From the NCBI GenBank assembly GCA_028873595.1, contig JAPPOV010000018.1, forward strand, positions 123,260 to 187,259: 64,000 nt of DNA, written 5' to 3'. A program made the translations under genes and the position numbers. The notes beneath the pieces are model-generated. The model was not told the DNA's origin. It worked only from the letters and a program-made list of their open reading frames with translations, and searched no databases. The stretch is from Gemmatimonadota bacterium (GTDB lineage: Bacteria; Gemmatimonadota; Gemmatimonadetes; Longimicrobiales; Gaopeijiaceae). Shown piece after piece: positions 16,561 through 24,051 of this stretch. Positions within the stretch are counted from its first letter, which is position 1. Each line of letters opens with the position of its first letter.

Positions 16561-19452
16561 CTACTCGTCGGTCTCGGGCTCGAGGCCGAGTGCCTCCAGG
16601 ACTACGGCCTCCTGGCTCCTCGAGTGTCTCGACGCTTTGCCTTCCGCGGGGCTCGCTCTCTCCGGGCGCGCCGCGTACGAGAGCGGAACCTTGCGCGGTA
16701 CCACCGAACGAAGCCGGGGTCCGACGAAGGTCAGTCCTCCCATATTGCGCGGCTCTTCTTGCGCCCAGACGACCTCGCGGACGTTCGGATACTGCTCCAG
16801 CAGTTCGGTCAAGGCACCCGCCGGGAACGGGTAGAGGAGTTCCATGCGCCCAATCGCTGCATGTTCCGCCTCGGTTCGCCGTGGGTGCGCCTGAATGTCG
16901 TAGTAGATCTTTCCTGAGCAGAGCACGAGTCGAGTCACTTTGGACAGATCCTCGATCGTGGGGTCCGCGATCACGTGACGGAATCCACCCTCGGTCAGTT
17001 CCGAAACTGTCGACGTCGCCTTCGGATGCCGAAGCAGACTCTTCGGCGTCATGACGATCATGGGTCGTTCCGGGCGGCGCAGTGCTTGCCGGCGTAGCAT
17101 GTGGAAGTACTGGGCCGGTGTCGTTGGGTAGGTGACCCGCATGTTGCCTTCCGCACAGAGCTGCAGGAACCGCTCCAGGCGCGCACTTGAGTGCTCCGGA
17201 CCCTGACCCTCGTACCCGTGAGGCAGAAGGAGGGACAGCCTGGAGTACTGACCCCACTTCGTCAGGCCCGACGCCAGGAACTGGTCGATCATCACCTGCG
17301 CGACATTGACGAAGTCACCGAACTGCGCTTCCCAGAGCACGACGTCGTCATCTGAGGCTACCGAATAGCCGTACTCGAAGCCGATGACGGCGGTCTCCGT
17401 GAGCGGCGAGTTGTACGTCTCGAAGCGGGCGTCGGAGACAGCGTCCAGGGGCACGTGCTCCACGCCGGTCTCCGCGTCGTGGAGGACAACATGTCGGTGG
17501 CTGAACGTACCGCGCTCGGCGTCCTGGCCCGTGAGGCGGACGGGAATACCTTCCTGGAGCAGGCTTCCAAAAGCCAGCGTCTCCGCGTGTCCCCAATCGA
17601 GTGGACGATCCATCGAAAAGTCGTCCGCTCGCTTGCCCAGCTGACGCCACAACTTCGGGTGAGGGGCGAAGCCCTCGGGCAGATCGATTGCGGCCGCGTT
17701 GATCTCTGCGAGCGTCTCGAGTGCGACACCTGTGGTCTCGGGAACGAACGGGACTTCGTACTCTTCGTCGGGGCTATCGTCCTCAACCGGATCGTAGTCC
17801 CGCACGTGATCCTGAACGTCTCGGAGTGTCTGCACGATCTCGGAGCGGAGCTCCGCGACGTACTCGTCGGAGACGACACCCTCCGCGATGAGTGCTTCGG
17901 AATAGATCTGCTGCACCGTGGGGTGGGTGCCGATCACCTTGTACCTCACCGGCTGGGTGTAGGCGGGCTCATCACCCTCGTTGTGGCCGTGCCGGCGGTA
18001 CCCGACAAGATCGATCACGAAGTCTTCGTTGAACTGTTGCCGATACGCCATCGCCAGGCGCACAGCGGCGAGGCATGCCTCCGGGTCGTCCGCGTTAACA
18101 TGGACGATCGGGATGCCGTAGCCTTTGGCGAGGTCACTCGCGTACAGCGTCGACCGACCTTCTTCCGGATCCGTCGTGAAGCCCACCTGATTGTTCACGA
18201 TAATGTGGACAGTCCCGCCGACCGTGTAGCCTTCGAGACGGGCCATGTTCAGGGTCTCGGCAACCACTCCCTCGGCTGCGAACGCTGCATCACCGTGCAT
18301 CAGCACCGGTACGACGGCGTCGAAGTCGGCTGCGGAGCCTTTGCCCGGCGCGGCGTGCTGCTTGGCCCTTGCCATGCCGATGACCACGGGGTTCACGAAC
18401 TCGAGGTGACTAGGGTTCGGCGCCAGGGTCACGTTCACGCTGCCCACACCGTCCACATTCCGGATGCCGCGTGCTCCGTGGTGATACTTCACATCACCGG
18501 TGCCGGCGACGTCGAGCTGGCCACCCTTGAGGGAAGGGCCTTCGAATTCCGCCATCAGCTCGCCATACGAAACACCCACCGTGTGGGTCAGCACGTTGAG
18601 GCGGCCTCGGTGCGCCATCCCCAGCACCACATCGGTCCCGCCCACCTTGGCGGTCTCCTCGATGATCAGATCCAGCATCGGAACCAGGACGTCGTTGCCT
18701 TCGAGGCTGAATCGCTTCTGGCCCAGGTAGGTCTTGTGGAGGAACTGCTCCAGACCCTCGGCCTCGCTGATGCGCCGCAGGAGTTTTCGGCGGTCCTCGA
18801 CGGACAGCGTCGGAAGGTGCGTGCCCGTCTCGACCTGATCCCACAGCCAGTCGACCTTTACGTGGTCGTCGAGGTGTTCGAACTCGTAGCCCATCGAGCC
18901 GGCATATACGTCACCGAGACTCGCGAGGGCGTCCGCTACGGAGCGCTCACTGTCCTCGTCCGCGATGACAAGCGAGGCCGGTAGCTTGCCGAGCTCCTCT
19001 ACGGAGGTGCCGAAGAACGCCGGAGAGAGCTGGGGATGTCCGGGGGGATCGCTGCCGAGCGGGTCGATGTGCGCGAGGCGATGTCCGTGATCGCGGAAGG
19101 CCTGCACGAGGGCTGTCGCGCGTGAAACCGCGGGGACCAGCCTGAGAAGAGCCTGTGTGGCCTCGTCGGCGTCGCTTGGCAACGCAGGGGCAGGTGCAGC
19201 GGGTTCGGCTGGAGCAGCCACGGCTTGGGCAGGCGAAGTCGCTGCGACGGCAGGCGTTTGGTGCGCCGTCGAAGGACGCGAGTCGACCAGTTGATCCGGT
19301 ACCAGCAGCCCTTCGGACACGGCCAGGCTGGCGTCGTTCTCGAAGATCTTCCGCCATTCGGACGGCAAGGCGTCGGGGTTACGGGCGTATTCTTCGAACA
19401 TCGCCTGTGCGTAGGCGGCGTTCTGGCTGTCGAAGAGGGTGTCGTCCTGCAC
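16561..19452 (-). CDS. sucA: 2-oxoglutarate dehydrogenase E1 component
   Basis: The 963-residue protein is a full-length OGDH E1. The N-terminus (MQDDTLFDSQNAAYAQAMF) is the characteristic segment for docking to E2. GMAHRGRLNVL lies at 278-288, and the TPP motif runs from HGDAAFA (about 386) to VNNQVGF (about 419-425). The C-terminal transketolase-like and E1-C domains are complete. An Ala/Pro-rich linker occupies about residues 64-92. The enzyme decarboxylates 2-oxoglutarate in the TCA cycle as part of the E1-E2-E3 complex. E2 (sucB) and E3 are not in the window. Confidence 0.96.
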   Translation of the reverse strand: MQDDTLFDSQNAAYAQAMFEEYARNPDALPSEWRKIFENDASLAVSEGLLVPDQLVDSRPSTAHQTPAVAATSPAQAVAAPAEPAAPAPALPSDADEATQALLRLVPAVSRATALVQAFRDHGHRLAHIDPLGSDPPGHPQLSPAFFGTSVEELGKLPASLVIADEDSERSVADALASLGDVYAGSMGYEFEHLDDHVKVDWLWDQVETGTHLPTLSVEDRRKLLRRISEAEGLEQFLHKTYLGQKRFSLEGNDVLVPMLDLIIEETAKVGGTDVVLGMAHRGRLNVLTHTVGVSYGELMAEFEGPSLKGGQLDVAGTGDVKYHHGARGIRNVDGVGSVNVTLAPNPSHLEFVNPVVIGMARAKQHAAPGKGSAADFDAVVPVLMHGDAAFAAEGVVAETLNMARLEGYTVGGTVHIIVNNQVGFTTDPEEGRSTLYASDLAKGYGIPIVHVNADDPEACLAAVRLAMAYRQQFNEDFVIDLVGYRRHGHNEGDEPAYTQPVRYKVIGTHPTVQQIYSEALIAEGVVSDEYVAELRSEIVQTLRDVQDHVRDYDPVEDDSPDEEYEVPFVPETTGVALETLAEINAAAIDLPEGFAPHPKLWRQLGKRADDFSMDRPLDWGHAETLAFGSLLQEGIPVRLTGQDAERGTFSHRHVVLHDAETGVEHVPLDAVSDARFETYNSPLTETAVIGFEYGYSVASDDDVVLWEAQFGDFVNVAQVMIDQFLASGLTKWGQYSRLSLLLPHGYEGQGPEHSSARLERFLQLCAEGNMRVTYPTTPAQYFHMLRRQALRRPERPMIVMTPKSLLRHPKATSTVSELTEGGFRHVIADPTIEDLSKVTRLVLCSGKIYYDIQAHPRRTEAEHAAIGRMELLYPFPAGALTELLEQYPNVREVVWAQEEPRNMGGLTFVGPRLRSVVPRKVPLSYAARPERASPAEGKASRHSRSQEAVVLEALGLEPETDE

Positions 19453-19564
19453 GGTCCACTGTACCCTGATTGGTTGAGGAATGCTCGAGTCCTCGGCGAC
19501 GGGTAAGCTACCTCATTTTCCGTAGATTATGGAGGCGGCTCGGCCTTTTATCTACGTTGGCTGT

Positions 19565-20359
19565 ATGGCCAACACACCCTCCCGCACCACTCCGCTCTCG
19601 ACCGTCAGAGACGTCATCGGATCGGGGTTCCCGGCGCTAACCCAACCCGACTGGGTGCGGGCGTTTCCCTGGGTGGTACAAGGTACCACGATGCACGATT
19701 CCGGGGATGAGGCGCCTTTCGACCTCGGCCTCTTCGCGGCGGGAAGTGACCCCGAGGCTGCTCGTCGGCGATGGAGGATACTTCGTGAGCGTCTCGAGGC
19801 GGACCGAGTTGTGCATGCGCAGCAAGTGCACGGTGCCCACGTGCGGGTACATCATTCGAATCGAACTGCGGTTGAGGATCCGCACCTGGTCGACCCGTGC
19901 GACGGCCATGCCACCGATATGCCGGGCGTGATCCTCGCGGTGACGATTGCCGACTGCGTGCCCGTCTTTATCGTGGATCCCGAGCGGAGGGCCGTGGCGG
20001 CCGTTCACGCCGGTTGGCGCGGGGCGGCTTGTGGGGTCCTTGAGCGTGCGCTCCACGAGATGGCCTCGAGTTTCGCCAGCCGCCCGGAGGCTCTTCACGT
20101 GCATCTGGGCCCAGCGATCTGCGGGATGTGTTATGAGGTCGGTCCGGAAGTCTTTAAGGCCCTGGGGCAGCCCGTACCGAAACGCCCGACCCCGATCGAC
20201 CTGCGTAATGTGCTCGGTCAGCGGGCGGTGGGTGCTGGGGTTCCCAACGATGCGGTCACGGTCTCCGCACACTGCACAGTGTGCACCGCTTCGGGGTTAT
20301 TTTCGCATCGATCGGGACACGACGAACGACAGGTCGGGTTCATCGGGGTCCGTGCTTGA
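19565..20359 (+). CDS. YfiH/LACC1-family protein (purine nucleoside phosphorylase / polyphenol oxidase)
   Basis: The 264-residue product has the family's signature residues in order: QQVHG with His89, TIADCVPVFI with Cys131, and VHAGWRGAACG with His148, a His-Cys-His metal site. GPAICGMCYEVG follows. Members cleave purine nucleosides phosphorolytically, and older work called them laccase-like polyphenol oxidases. I used the ATG at 19565; another at 19529 would add 12 residues, and neither has a clear ribosome site. It diverges from sucA. Its stop overlaps the start of the next gene (TGATG), so the downstream 70-residue gene is translationally coupled. Confidence 0.9.
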   Translation: MANTPSRTTPLSTVRDVIGSGFPALTQPDWVRAFPWVVQGTTMHDSGDEAPFDLGLFAAGSDPEAARRRWRILRERLEADRVVHAQQVHGAHVRVHHSNRTAVEDPHLVDPCDGHATDMPGVILAVTIADCVPVFIVDPERRAVAAVHAGWRGAACGVLERALHEMASSFASRPEALHVHLGPAICGMCYEVGPEVFKALGQPVPKRPTPIDLRNVLGQRAVGAGVPNDAVTVSAHCTVCTASGLFSHRSGHDERQVGFIGVRA

Positions 20360-20571
20360 TGTTTCATGCTCCGCGCATCGGCCTCTGCGTCCGGTGTAAA
20401 CACCATCGCGTGACCGGGAACCGGCGGGGATCGCAGTTCTATCTCTGCGAGCTCGCTGCGACCGACCCGCGCTTCCGAAAGTATCCACGCCTTCCGGTGT
20501 TGAGATGCCAGGGTTTCGAAGAAGACGAACGACCCACTGACCAAAGGAGAGATGACGAGTCTCATGAGTGA
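20359..20571 (+). CDS. Small Cys-rich protein, 70 residues
   Basis: The ATG overlaps the YfiH stop (TGATG) and the stop overlaps the start of the OsmC-family gene, so this small gene is embedded in a three-gene unit. The product has four cysteines in a C-x(2)-C pair (CVRCKHH), a single Cys (FYLCEL) and a fourth before the tail (LRCQGFEED), a plausible zinc-ribbon or redox arrangement. A motif KYPRLPVLRC stands out. The last 18 residues are charged and probably disordered. I do not recognise a named family, and function is unknown. Confidence 0.65.
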   Translation: MFHAPRIGLCVRCKHHRVTGNRRGSQFYLCELAATDPRFRKYPRLPVLRCQGFEEDERPTDQRRDDESHE

Positions 20572-21028
20572 CCAGCAACCGCTGTACATTGCCCGTGCAG
20601 GTGTGTCCAAGGTCGATGGAATCCATCGACGAGGGACGCTCGAGGACGGGACTACTCTGGAATTCGGTGTTCACGGTCCGATCAAGGCCCAGTACGGACT
20701 CGACGCTCAACCCAACCTTCCGCTGCCGGTCGATTATCTCGTCGCAGCGGCAGCCGGCTGACTACTGGGAACTCTCAATGGCGCACTGGAGGTGCGCGGG
20801 ATTTCAGTTCCGGACGGTGACATCAGCTGCACCGCGGAGGGCACGAACGAGATCATCGACAGGATCATCGTGCTGACGCGGATCGACGTTCACTACTCAA
20901 TCAAGCTCCCCGAGGGCGCGGATCGAGAGAAGGTTGATCGGGCCCTGTCGAGCCACGTAGACAAGTGTCCGACTGCACAGAGTATCAGAGATTCGGTCGC
21001 GGTCGGCTGGACGGCGGACATCGCCTGA
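20564..21028 (+). CDS. OsmC-family protein, probable selenoprotein (in-frame TGA at codon 66)
   Basis: Read through a single TGA at 20759-20761, this frame gives a 154-residue OsmC/Ohr-fold protein. Up to the stop the family core reads HGPIKAQYGLDAQPNLPLP and then VDYLVAAAAG; after it come LLGTLNGALEVRGI and the KCPTAQSI motif. OsmC proteins reduce organic or hydrogen peroxides with two cysteines about 65 residues apart. Here the first would be residue 66 (the TGA) and the second is Cys135. The stop is therefore exactly at the peroxidatic position, there is no frameshift, and a stem-loop resembling a bacterial SECIS follows. I infer selenocysteine insertion. The ATG at 20564 is used; an ATG at 20552 is the alternative, since the AAAGGAG at 20543-20549 is 14 or 2 bases from them. 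The rival reading is a pseudogene or base error. Confidence 0.75.
20769..20810 (+). promoter_or_regulatory. Candidate bacterial SECIS element
   Basis: Beginning 8 bases after the TGA, GAAC (20769-20772) pairs with GTTC (20807-20810) and AAT (20777-20779) with ATT (20801-20803). Above that, GCGCAC (20781-20786) pairs perfectly with GTGCGC (20792-20797) around the loop TGGAG (20787-20791). The loop lies 26-30 bases after the TGA and has G as its second base. Known bacterial SECIS elements have a loop of 3-14 bases with a G among the first two positions, about 16-37 bases from the UGA, and lie inside the coding region. All these conditions are met. Confidence 0.65.
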
Positions 21029-21096
21029 CCCCACGAGAGCGACTCCCACCATTCCGCGCCGCTCGTGTGTAGGGCATGGTTGCGGCGTCGCCCCGG

Positions 21097-22587
21097 TCAG
21101 TCTTCGACGATCTGAGGACCGTTGAGCACGGCGTTGCGGATGTGATCGATGATGAGATCGACTTCCTCCGACGTCACCTGGAAGTGCGGCGTGAATCGAA
21201 GCGAGTTCTCTCCGCCATGGATTACGCCGATGCCCTGCATGCGCATGAACTCCTCGGCGCTGTCGGTCCCGTATGCCTTGAAGCGTGGCTCGAGCTCGCA
21301 CGAGAACAGCAGGCCAGTGCCTTCGACCTTCGTGATCGCACCATCCAGTTCGACTGCCAACGCCTCCAGCTTCTCGACGAATTCATGTCCGCGGTCGACG
21401 ATGTTTTGCCGGACCTCGGGCGTGACCATTTCGAGCACTGCGGTGCCGATGTCCATGGCGCGCGGGTTCGCGGTCATCGTGTTCCCGTAGATGCCTTTCC
21501 TGTACAGGTCCGCGGTCTCCGACGTCATGGCGAGGATGGAGAGTGGGTACTGCCCTGCGTTGAGCGCCTTGGAATACGTTTCCATGTCCGGTGCCTCCAG
21601 ATCCTGGAAGCCCGGATAGTCCACCACCGACAGGTAGCCGGTCGAGCGGAGGCCCGCCTGAATCGAGTCGACGAGCAGCATTGAGCCGTGGGCTTTGGTC
21701 AGCGCACGTGCTGTGGCGTAGAACTCGGGCGTGATCGCCACGCCCGGGTTCCCCTCTCCCATGACGGGTTCCATGAAGAACGCTTCGATGAAATAGCCCT
21801 CGGCGTCGGCTTTCTCGAAGTGTGCCTTGAGACCGTCAACGTCGTTCGGCTCGACCGTGAGCAGGCATTCGTCACGATACGTCGCCAGGTACCTGTGGTA
21901 CGACCCACCGGTGGAGTCAGAGAACGCCGCCGGGCGACCCGTCCGGCCGTGGAACCCCCCGGCGAGTGACATCTTGGCGACGTGCTTCCCTTCGTGGCGA
22001 CCACCCGGGTCTGTCATGAGTTTGGCGTTCACGTCCGAGATGCGGGTCGCAACCGACACGGATTCGGATCCGGAGTTCATCGCGACGAAGTGCGAGAACG
22101 GACAGCCGTCGGTGCGCGTCTGTCCGACCTCTCGAGCCAGTGCCTCGTAAAGGCGGAGTTGGGAGAAGCTCGGAGTCATGACATTCGCCATGACCTGAGG
22201 CTTCGTCATCGCCTCGATGATCTGGTTCGGCACGTGGCCGAAGCCGAGCATGCCGTACCCTCCATTGTCGTGCAGGACCGCGCCCTTCGTCGTAACGATC
22301 CAGGGGCCTCGTGCCGCCATCGACACGTACGGGTTGACCGTGTCGTCGGCGTAGAAGTTCACGAGATGCTCTTCGATCGCTGCGACCTGCTCGACTTCCC
22401 CGAGCTTCATCAGCTCCGGAAACTCGCGGTTCAGGACCTGGAACTCTTCCGTCGCGGCGTTGACCGCTTCGGCGAGTTCGGGGTCGTGGGACACGAACGT
22501 GCAGACGGTATCGTTGTCGAGACCTGTCGTGCGAACCTCACCGGCCTGTGCACGGATGGTTTCGAGCTGGTCGAGAACTCCGGCCAA
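21097..22587 (-). CDS. Class III (PLP-dependent) aminotransferase
   Basis: The product of about 496 residues has the fold-type I class III layout: MNSGSESVSVATRIS (cofactor-phosphate segment), GGFHGRTGRPAAFS, the aspartate motif LVDSIQAGLRSTG and the Schiff-base lysine in TYSKALNAGQYPLS. The aspartate motif departs from the usual D-E-x-Q-x-G-x-G-R-T-G, having Ser where Glu is common. Substrate is unknown; omega-amino acids or ornithine/lysine-type donors are typical. I used a TTG at 22587 because GAGAGG stands 6 bases upstream; a TTG at 22632 would add 15 residues. It converges on the OsmC-family gene. Confidence 0.85.
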   Translation of the reverse strand: MAGVLDQLETIRAQAGEVRTTGLDNDTVCTFVSHDPELAEAVNAATEEFQVLNREFPELMKLGEVEQVAAIEEHLVNFYADDTVNPYVSMAARGPWIVTTKGAVLHDNGGYGMLGFGHVPNQIIEAMTKPQVMANVMTPSFSQLRLYEALAREVGQTRTDGCPFSHFVAMNSGSESVSVATRISDVNAKLMTDPGGRHEGKHVAKMSLAGGFHGRTGRPAAFSDSTGGSYHRYLATYRDECLLTVEPNDVDGLKAHFEKADAEGYFIEAFFMEPVMGEGNPGVAITPEFYATARALTKAHGSMLLVDSIQAGLRSTGYLSVVDYPGFQDLEAPDMETYSKALNAGQYPLSILAMTSETADLYRKGIYGNTMTANPRAMDIGTAVLEMVTPEVRQNIVDRGHEFVEKLEALAVELDGAITKVEGTGLLFSCELEPRFKAYGTDSAEEFMRMQGIGVIHGGENSLRFTPHFQVTSEEVDLIIDHIRNAVLNGPQIVED

Positions 22588-22899
22588 GGGGCACCTCTCG
22601 AAGATCAGGGTTGTTCTTTTGTGGGGAAGCAATCTCGCAGGTAAGTGGGGGATTTGGGGAGGGGTAGACGTCCTCTTCGAAGCACGCCTCTCGCCACCAT
22701 ATCCTTTTGGCTCCTCATCTCGCAGGGCGTCAGGGACCTCTGCAACTCCCGGCCCCGGCGGTCGGGGCTCCGCCTTTCAGGAGGCCGAAGTGACCCACCA
22801 ACGCCGGACGGAAGGGAGATCCAGGATCTCGGGGTCGCTGGTCATGTCGATACGTGTCGGCGCCAGGATGTCCTATATGATCGCGCGCGACCGAATGCG
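22588..22899. other. 312-base gap without a recognised gene
   Basis: This stretch separates the alpha/beta hydrolase from the aminotransferase, both on the minus strand. It contains a GC-rich hairpin (GCCCCG at 22752-22757 with CGGGGC at 22763-22768) and a short perfect GAGATC repeat pair. Short frames occur but show no family features. I recognise no tRNA, riboswitch or promoter. It presumably carries the aminotransferase promoter and 5' leader. Confidence 0.5.
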
Positions 22900-23763
22900 C
22901 TAACGTTCCGTCTCATCGAGGAATGTGGAGAGCGCCGCGTATGACTCATCAGGCTTCTCCTCTGGAGGGATGTGGCCGCAGCGTTCCAGGACGACGAGGT
23001 GTGCGTCGGGCAGATCCAGTGCGAGGCGCCTGCCAACCCATTCCGGCACGACGCGCTCAAAGTCTCCCCAGATGAGCAGGGTCGGTACGTCGACGTCACC
23101 GATCTTGTCTACGACCTCGTCGATATTGTCCGGAACGATGCGGCGACCGGCTGCCATCATGGCGTCGATTCCGTCTTCCCTCAGAAGGGGTCGGGCGTAG
23201 GCCTCGACCATCCTGGTGTCCACCATGTCGGGGTCTCGGACGATCGAGCGAATGACGAATCGGACGAGCCTCCGGGGACCGACCGCGCGAATGAGCAGAC
23301 GACCGAGACGGGGCCAGTTCGAGAGAGACACGAACGGGGGTAACGGCTGGCGGTACGTTGGTGACGAAACGAGGACCAGCCGCTCTAGGTGTGACGGTGA
23401 TGAGGTGCACAAGTGCTGGGCCGCGAGGAGCGCGATCCCTCCCCCCAGGGAATGCCCCACCAGCGTCAGACGATCCAGGCCGAGTTCGTCGATCAGCCTC
23501 AGGACGAGTTCGGCCTGGCTCGTGGGCCCGTACTCGTCATCGGCAGGTTTGGGTGCGGCTCCGAAGCCCTTGTAGTCGACGCAGAGTACGCGACCTCGAT
23601 TCGCCAGCTTCGGAGCCCAATAGCGCCAGGTGAAGGACGACGCGCCGAAGCCGTGCAGCATCACGAACGTGGGGCCACCATCGACGCCCCTGGTTACCTC
23701 CGTCACGTGCAGGGGCAGGTCGACGTCGAGCGCGCGACCTGAAATGAAGGGCGACGTGCTCAA
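22900..23763 (-). CDS. Alpha/beta hydrolase
   Basis: The product of about 287 residues has the alpha/beta-hydrolase features in order: the oxyanion HGFGASSF motif, the nucleophile elbow VGHSLGGG, a cap region, the acid in LLIWGDFERVVP and the catalytic histidine in ERCGHIPPEEKP. No signal peptide is evident. The start is uncertain: the frame stays open to 23880 without an ATG. I chose a TTG at 23763, whose TTGA overlaps the stop of the upstream nuclease-like fragment. Substrate unknown; esters or epoxides are typical. Confidence 0.85.
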   Translation of the reverse strand: MSTSPFISGRALDVDLPLHVTEVTRGVDGGPTFVMLHGFGASSFTWRYWAPKLANRGRVLCVDYKGFGAAPKPADDEYGPTSQAELVLRLIDELGLDRLTLVGHSLGGGIALLAAQHLCTSSPSHLERLVLVSSPTYRQPLPPFVSLSNWPRLGRLLIRAVGPRRLVRFVIRSIVRDPDMVDTRMVEAYARPLLREDGIDAMMAAGRRIVPDNIDEVVDKIGDVDVPTLLIWGDFERVVPEWVGRRLALDLPDAHLVVLERCGHIPPEEKPDESYAALSTFLDETER

Positions 23764-23873
23764 CGAGCGGGTCGAGCGAGTCGCACACCGAGGCTCACGA
23801 GCCGTTCCATCATGATGGGCCGGCCCGAAAACGAAGTGTCGAGGTGTACGTCGGCGACGTGCAGGAAGCGCAT
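23760..23873 (-). pseudogene. N-terminal remnant of a metallophosphoesterase/DNA-repair exonuclease gene
   Basis: The ATG at 23873 opens a 37-codon frame whose first 18 residues, MRFLHVADVHLDTSFSGR, match the start of SbcD/YhaO-type metallophosphoesterases (D-x-H metal-binding motif in ADVHLD). After about residue 18 the resemblance stops and the frame ends at a TGA that overlaps the hydrolase start (TTGA). None of the later motifs (GD, GNHD, GH) follow. I infer the 5' stub of a deleted nuclease gene; a short coupling peptide or chance resemblance are the alternatives. Confidence 0.4.
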
Positions 23874-24051
23874 GGGCCAAACTACTAGATGGTCGCGCGG
23901 AAGGGGGAACCCTTTTCGTTGAGCTCGGGCATCCTTCCCGGAGGATGATCGATTATGTTTCCGGCCACACGGTTCTTCCGTACCATTCAGTGACCGTCTC
24001 CCGCATCCTATGTCGTGCGCGCCGGATCCTGCCGGCCGCCGGACGAACTAC

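Noticed and set aside
17455..18984. 509-codon open frame on the plus strand across sucA
   Set aside because: It is antisense to sucA in a GC-rich gene, shows no family motif, and mirrors codon structure of the real gene.
20552..20761. Separate small gene ending at the TGA, with a second small gene starting at 20792
   Set aside because: Both halves are parts of one OsmC frame with the family's fold on each side; the TGA is better explained as a Sec codon.
22588..22899. Riboswitch or selenocysteine tRNA in the 312-base gap
   Set aside because: No T-loop, anticodon arm, acceptor stem or known riboswitch core could be found; only a GC-rich hairpin is visible.
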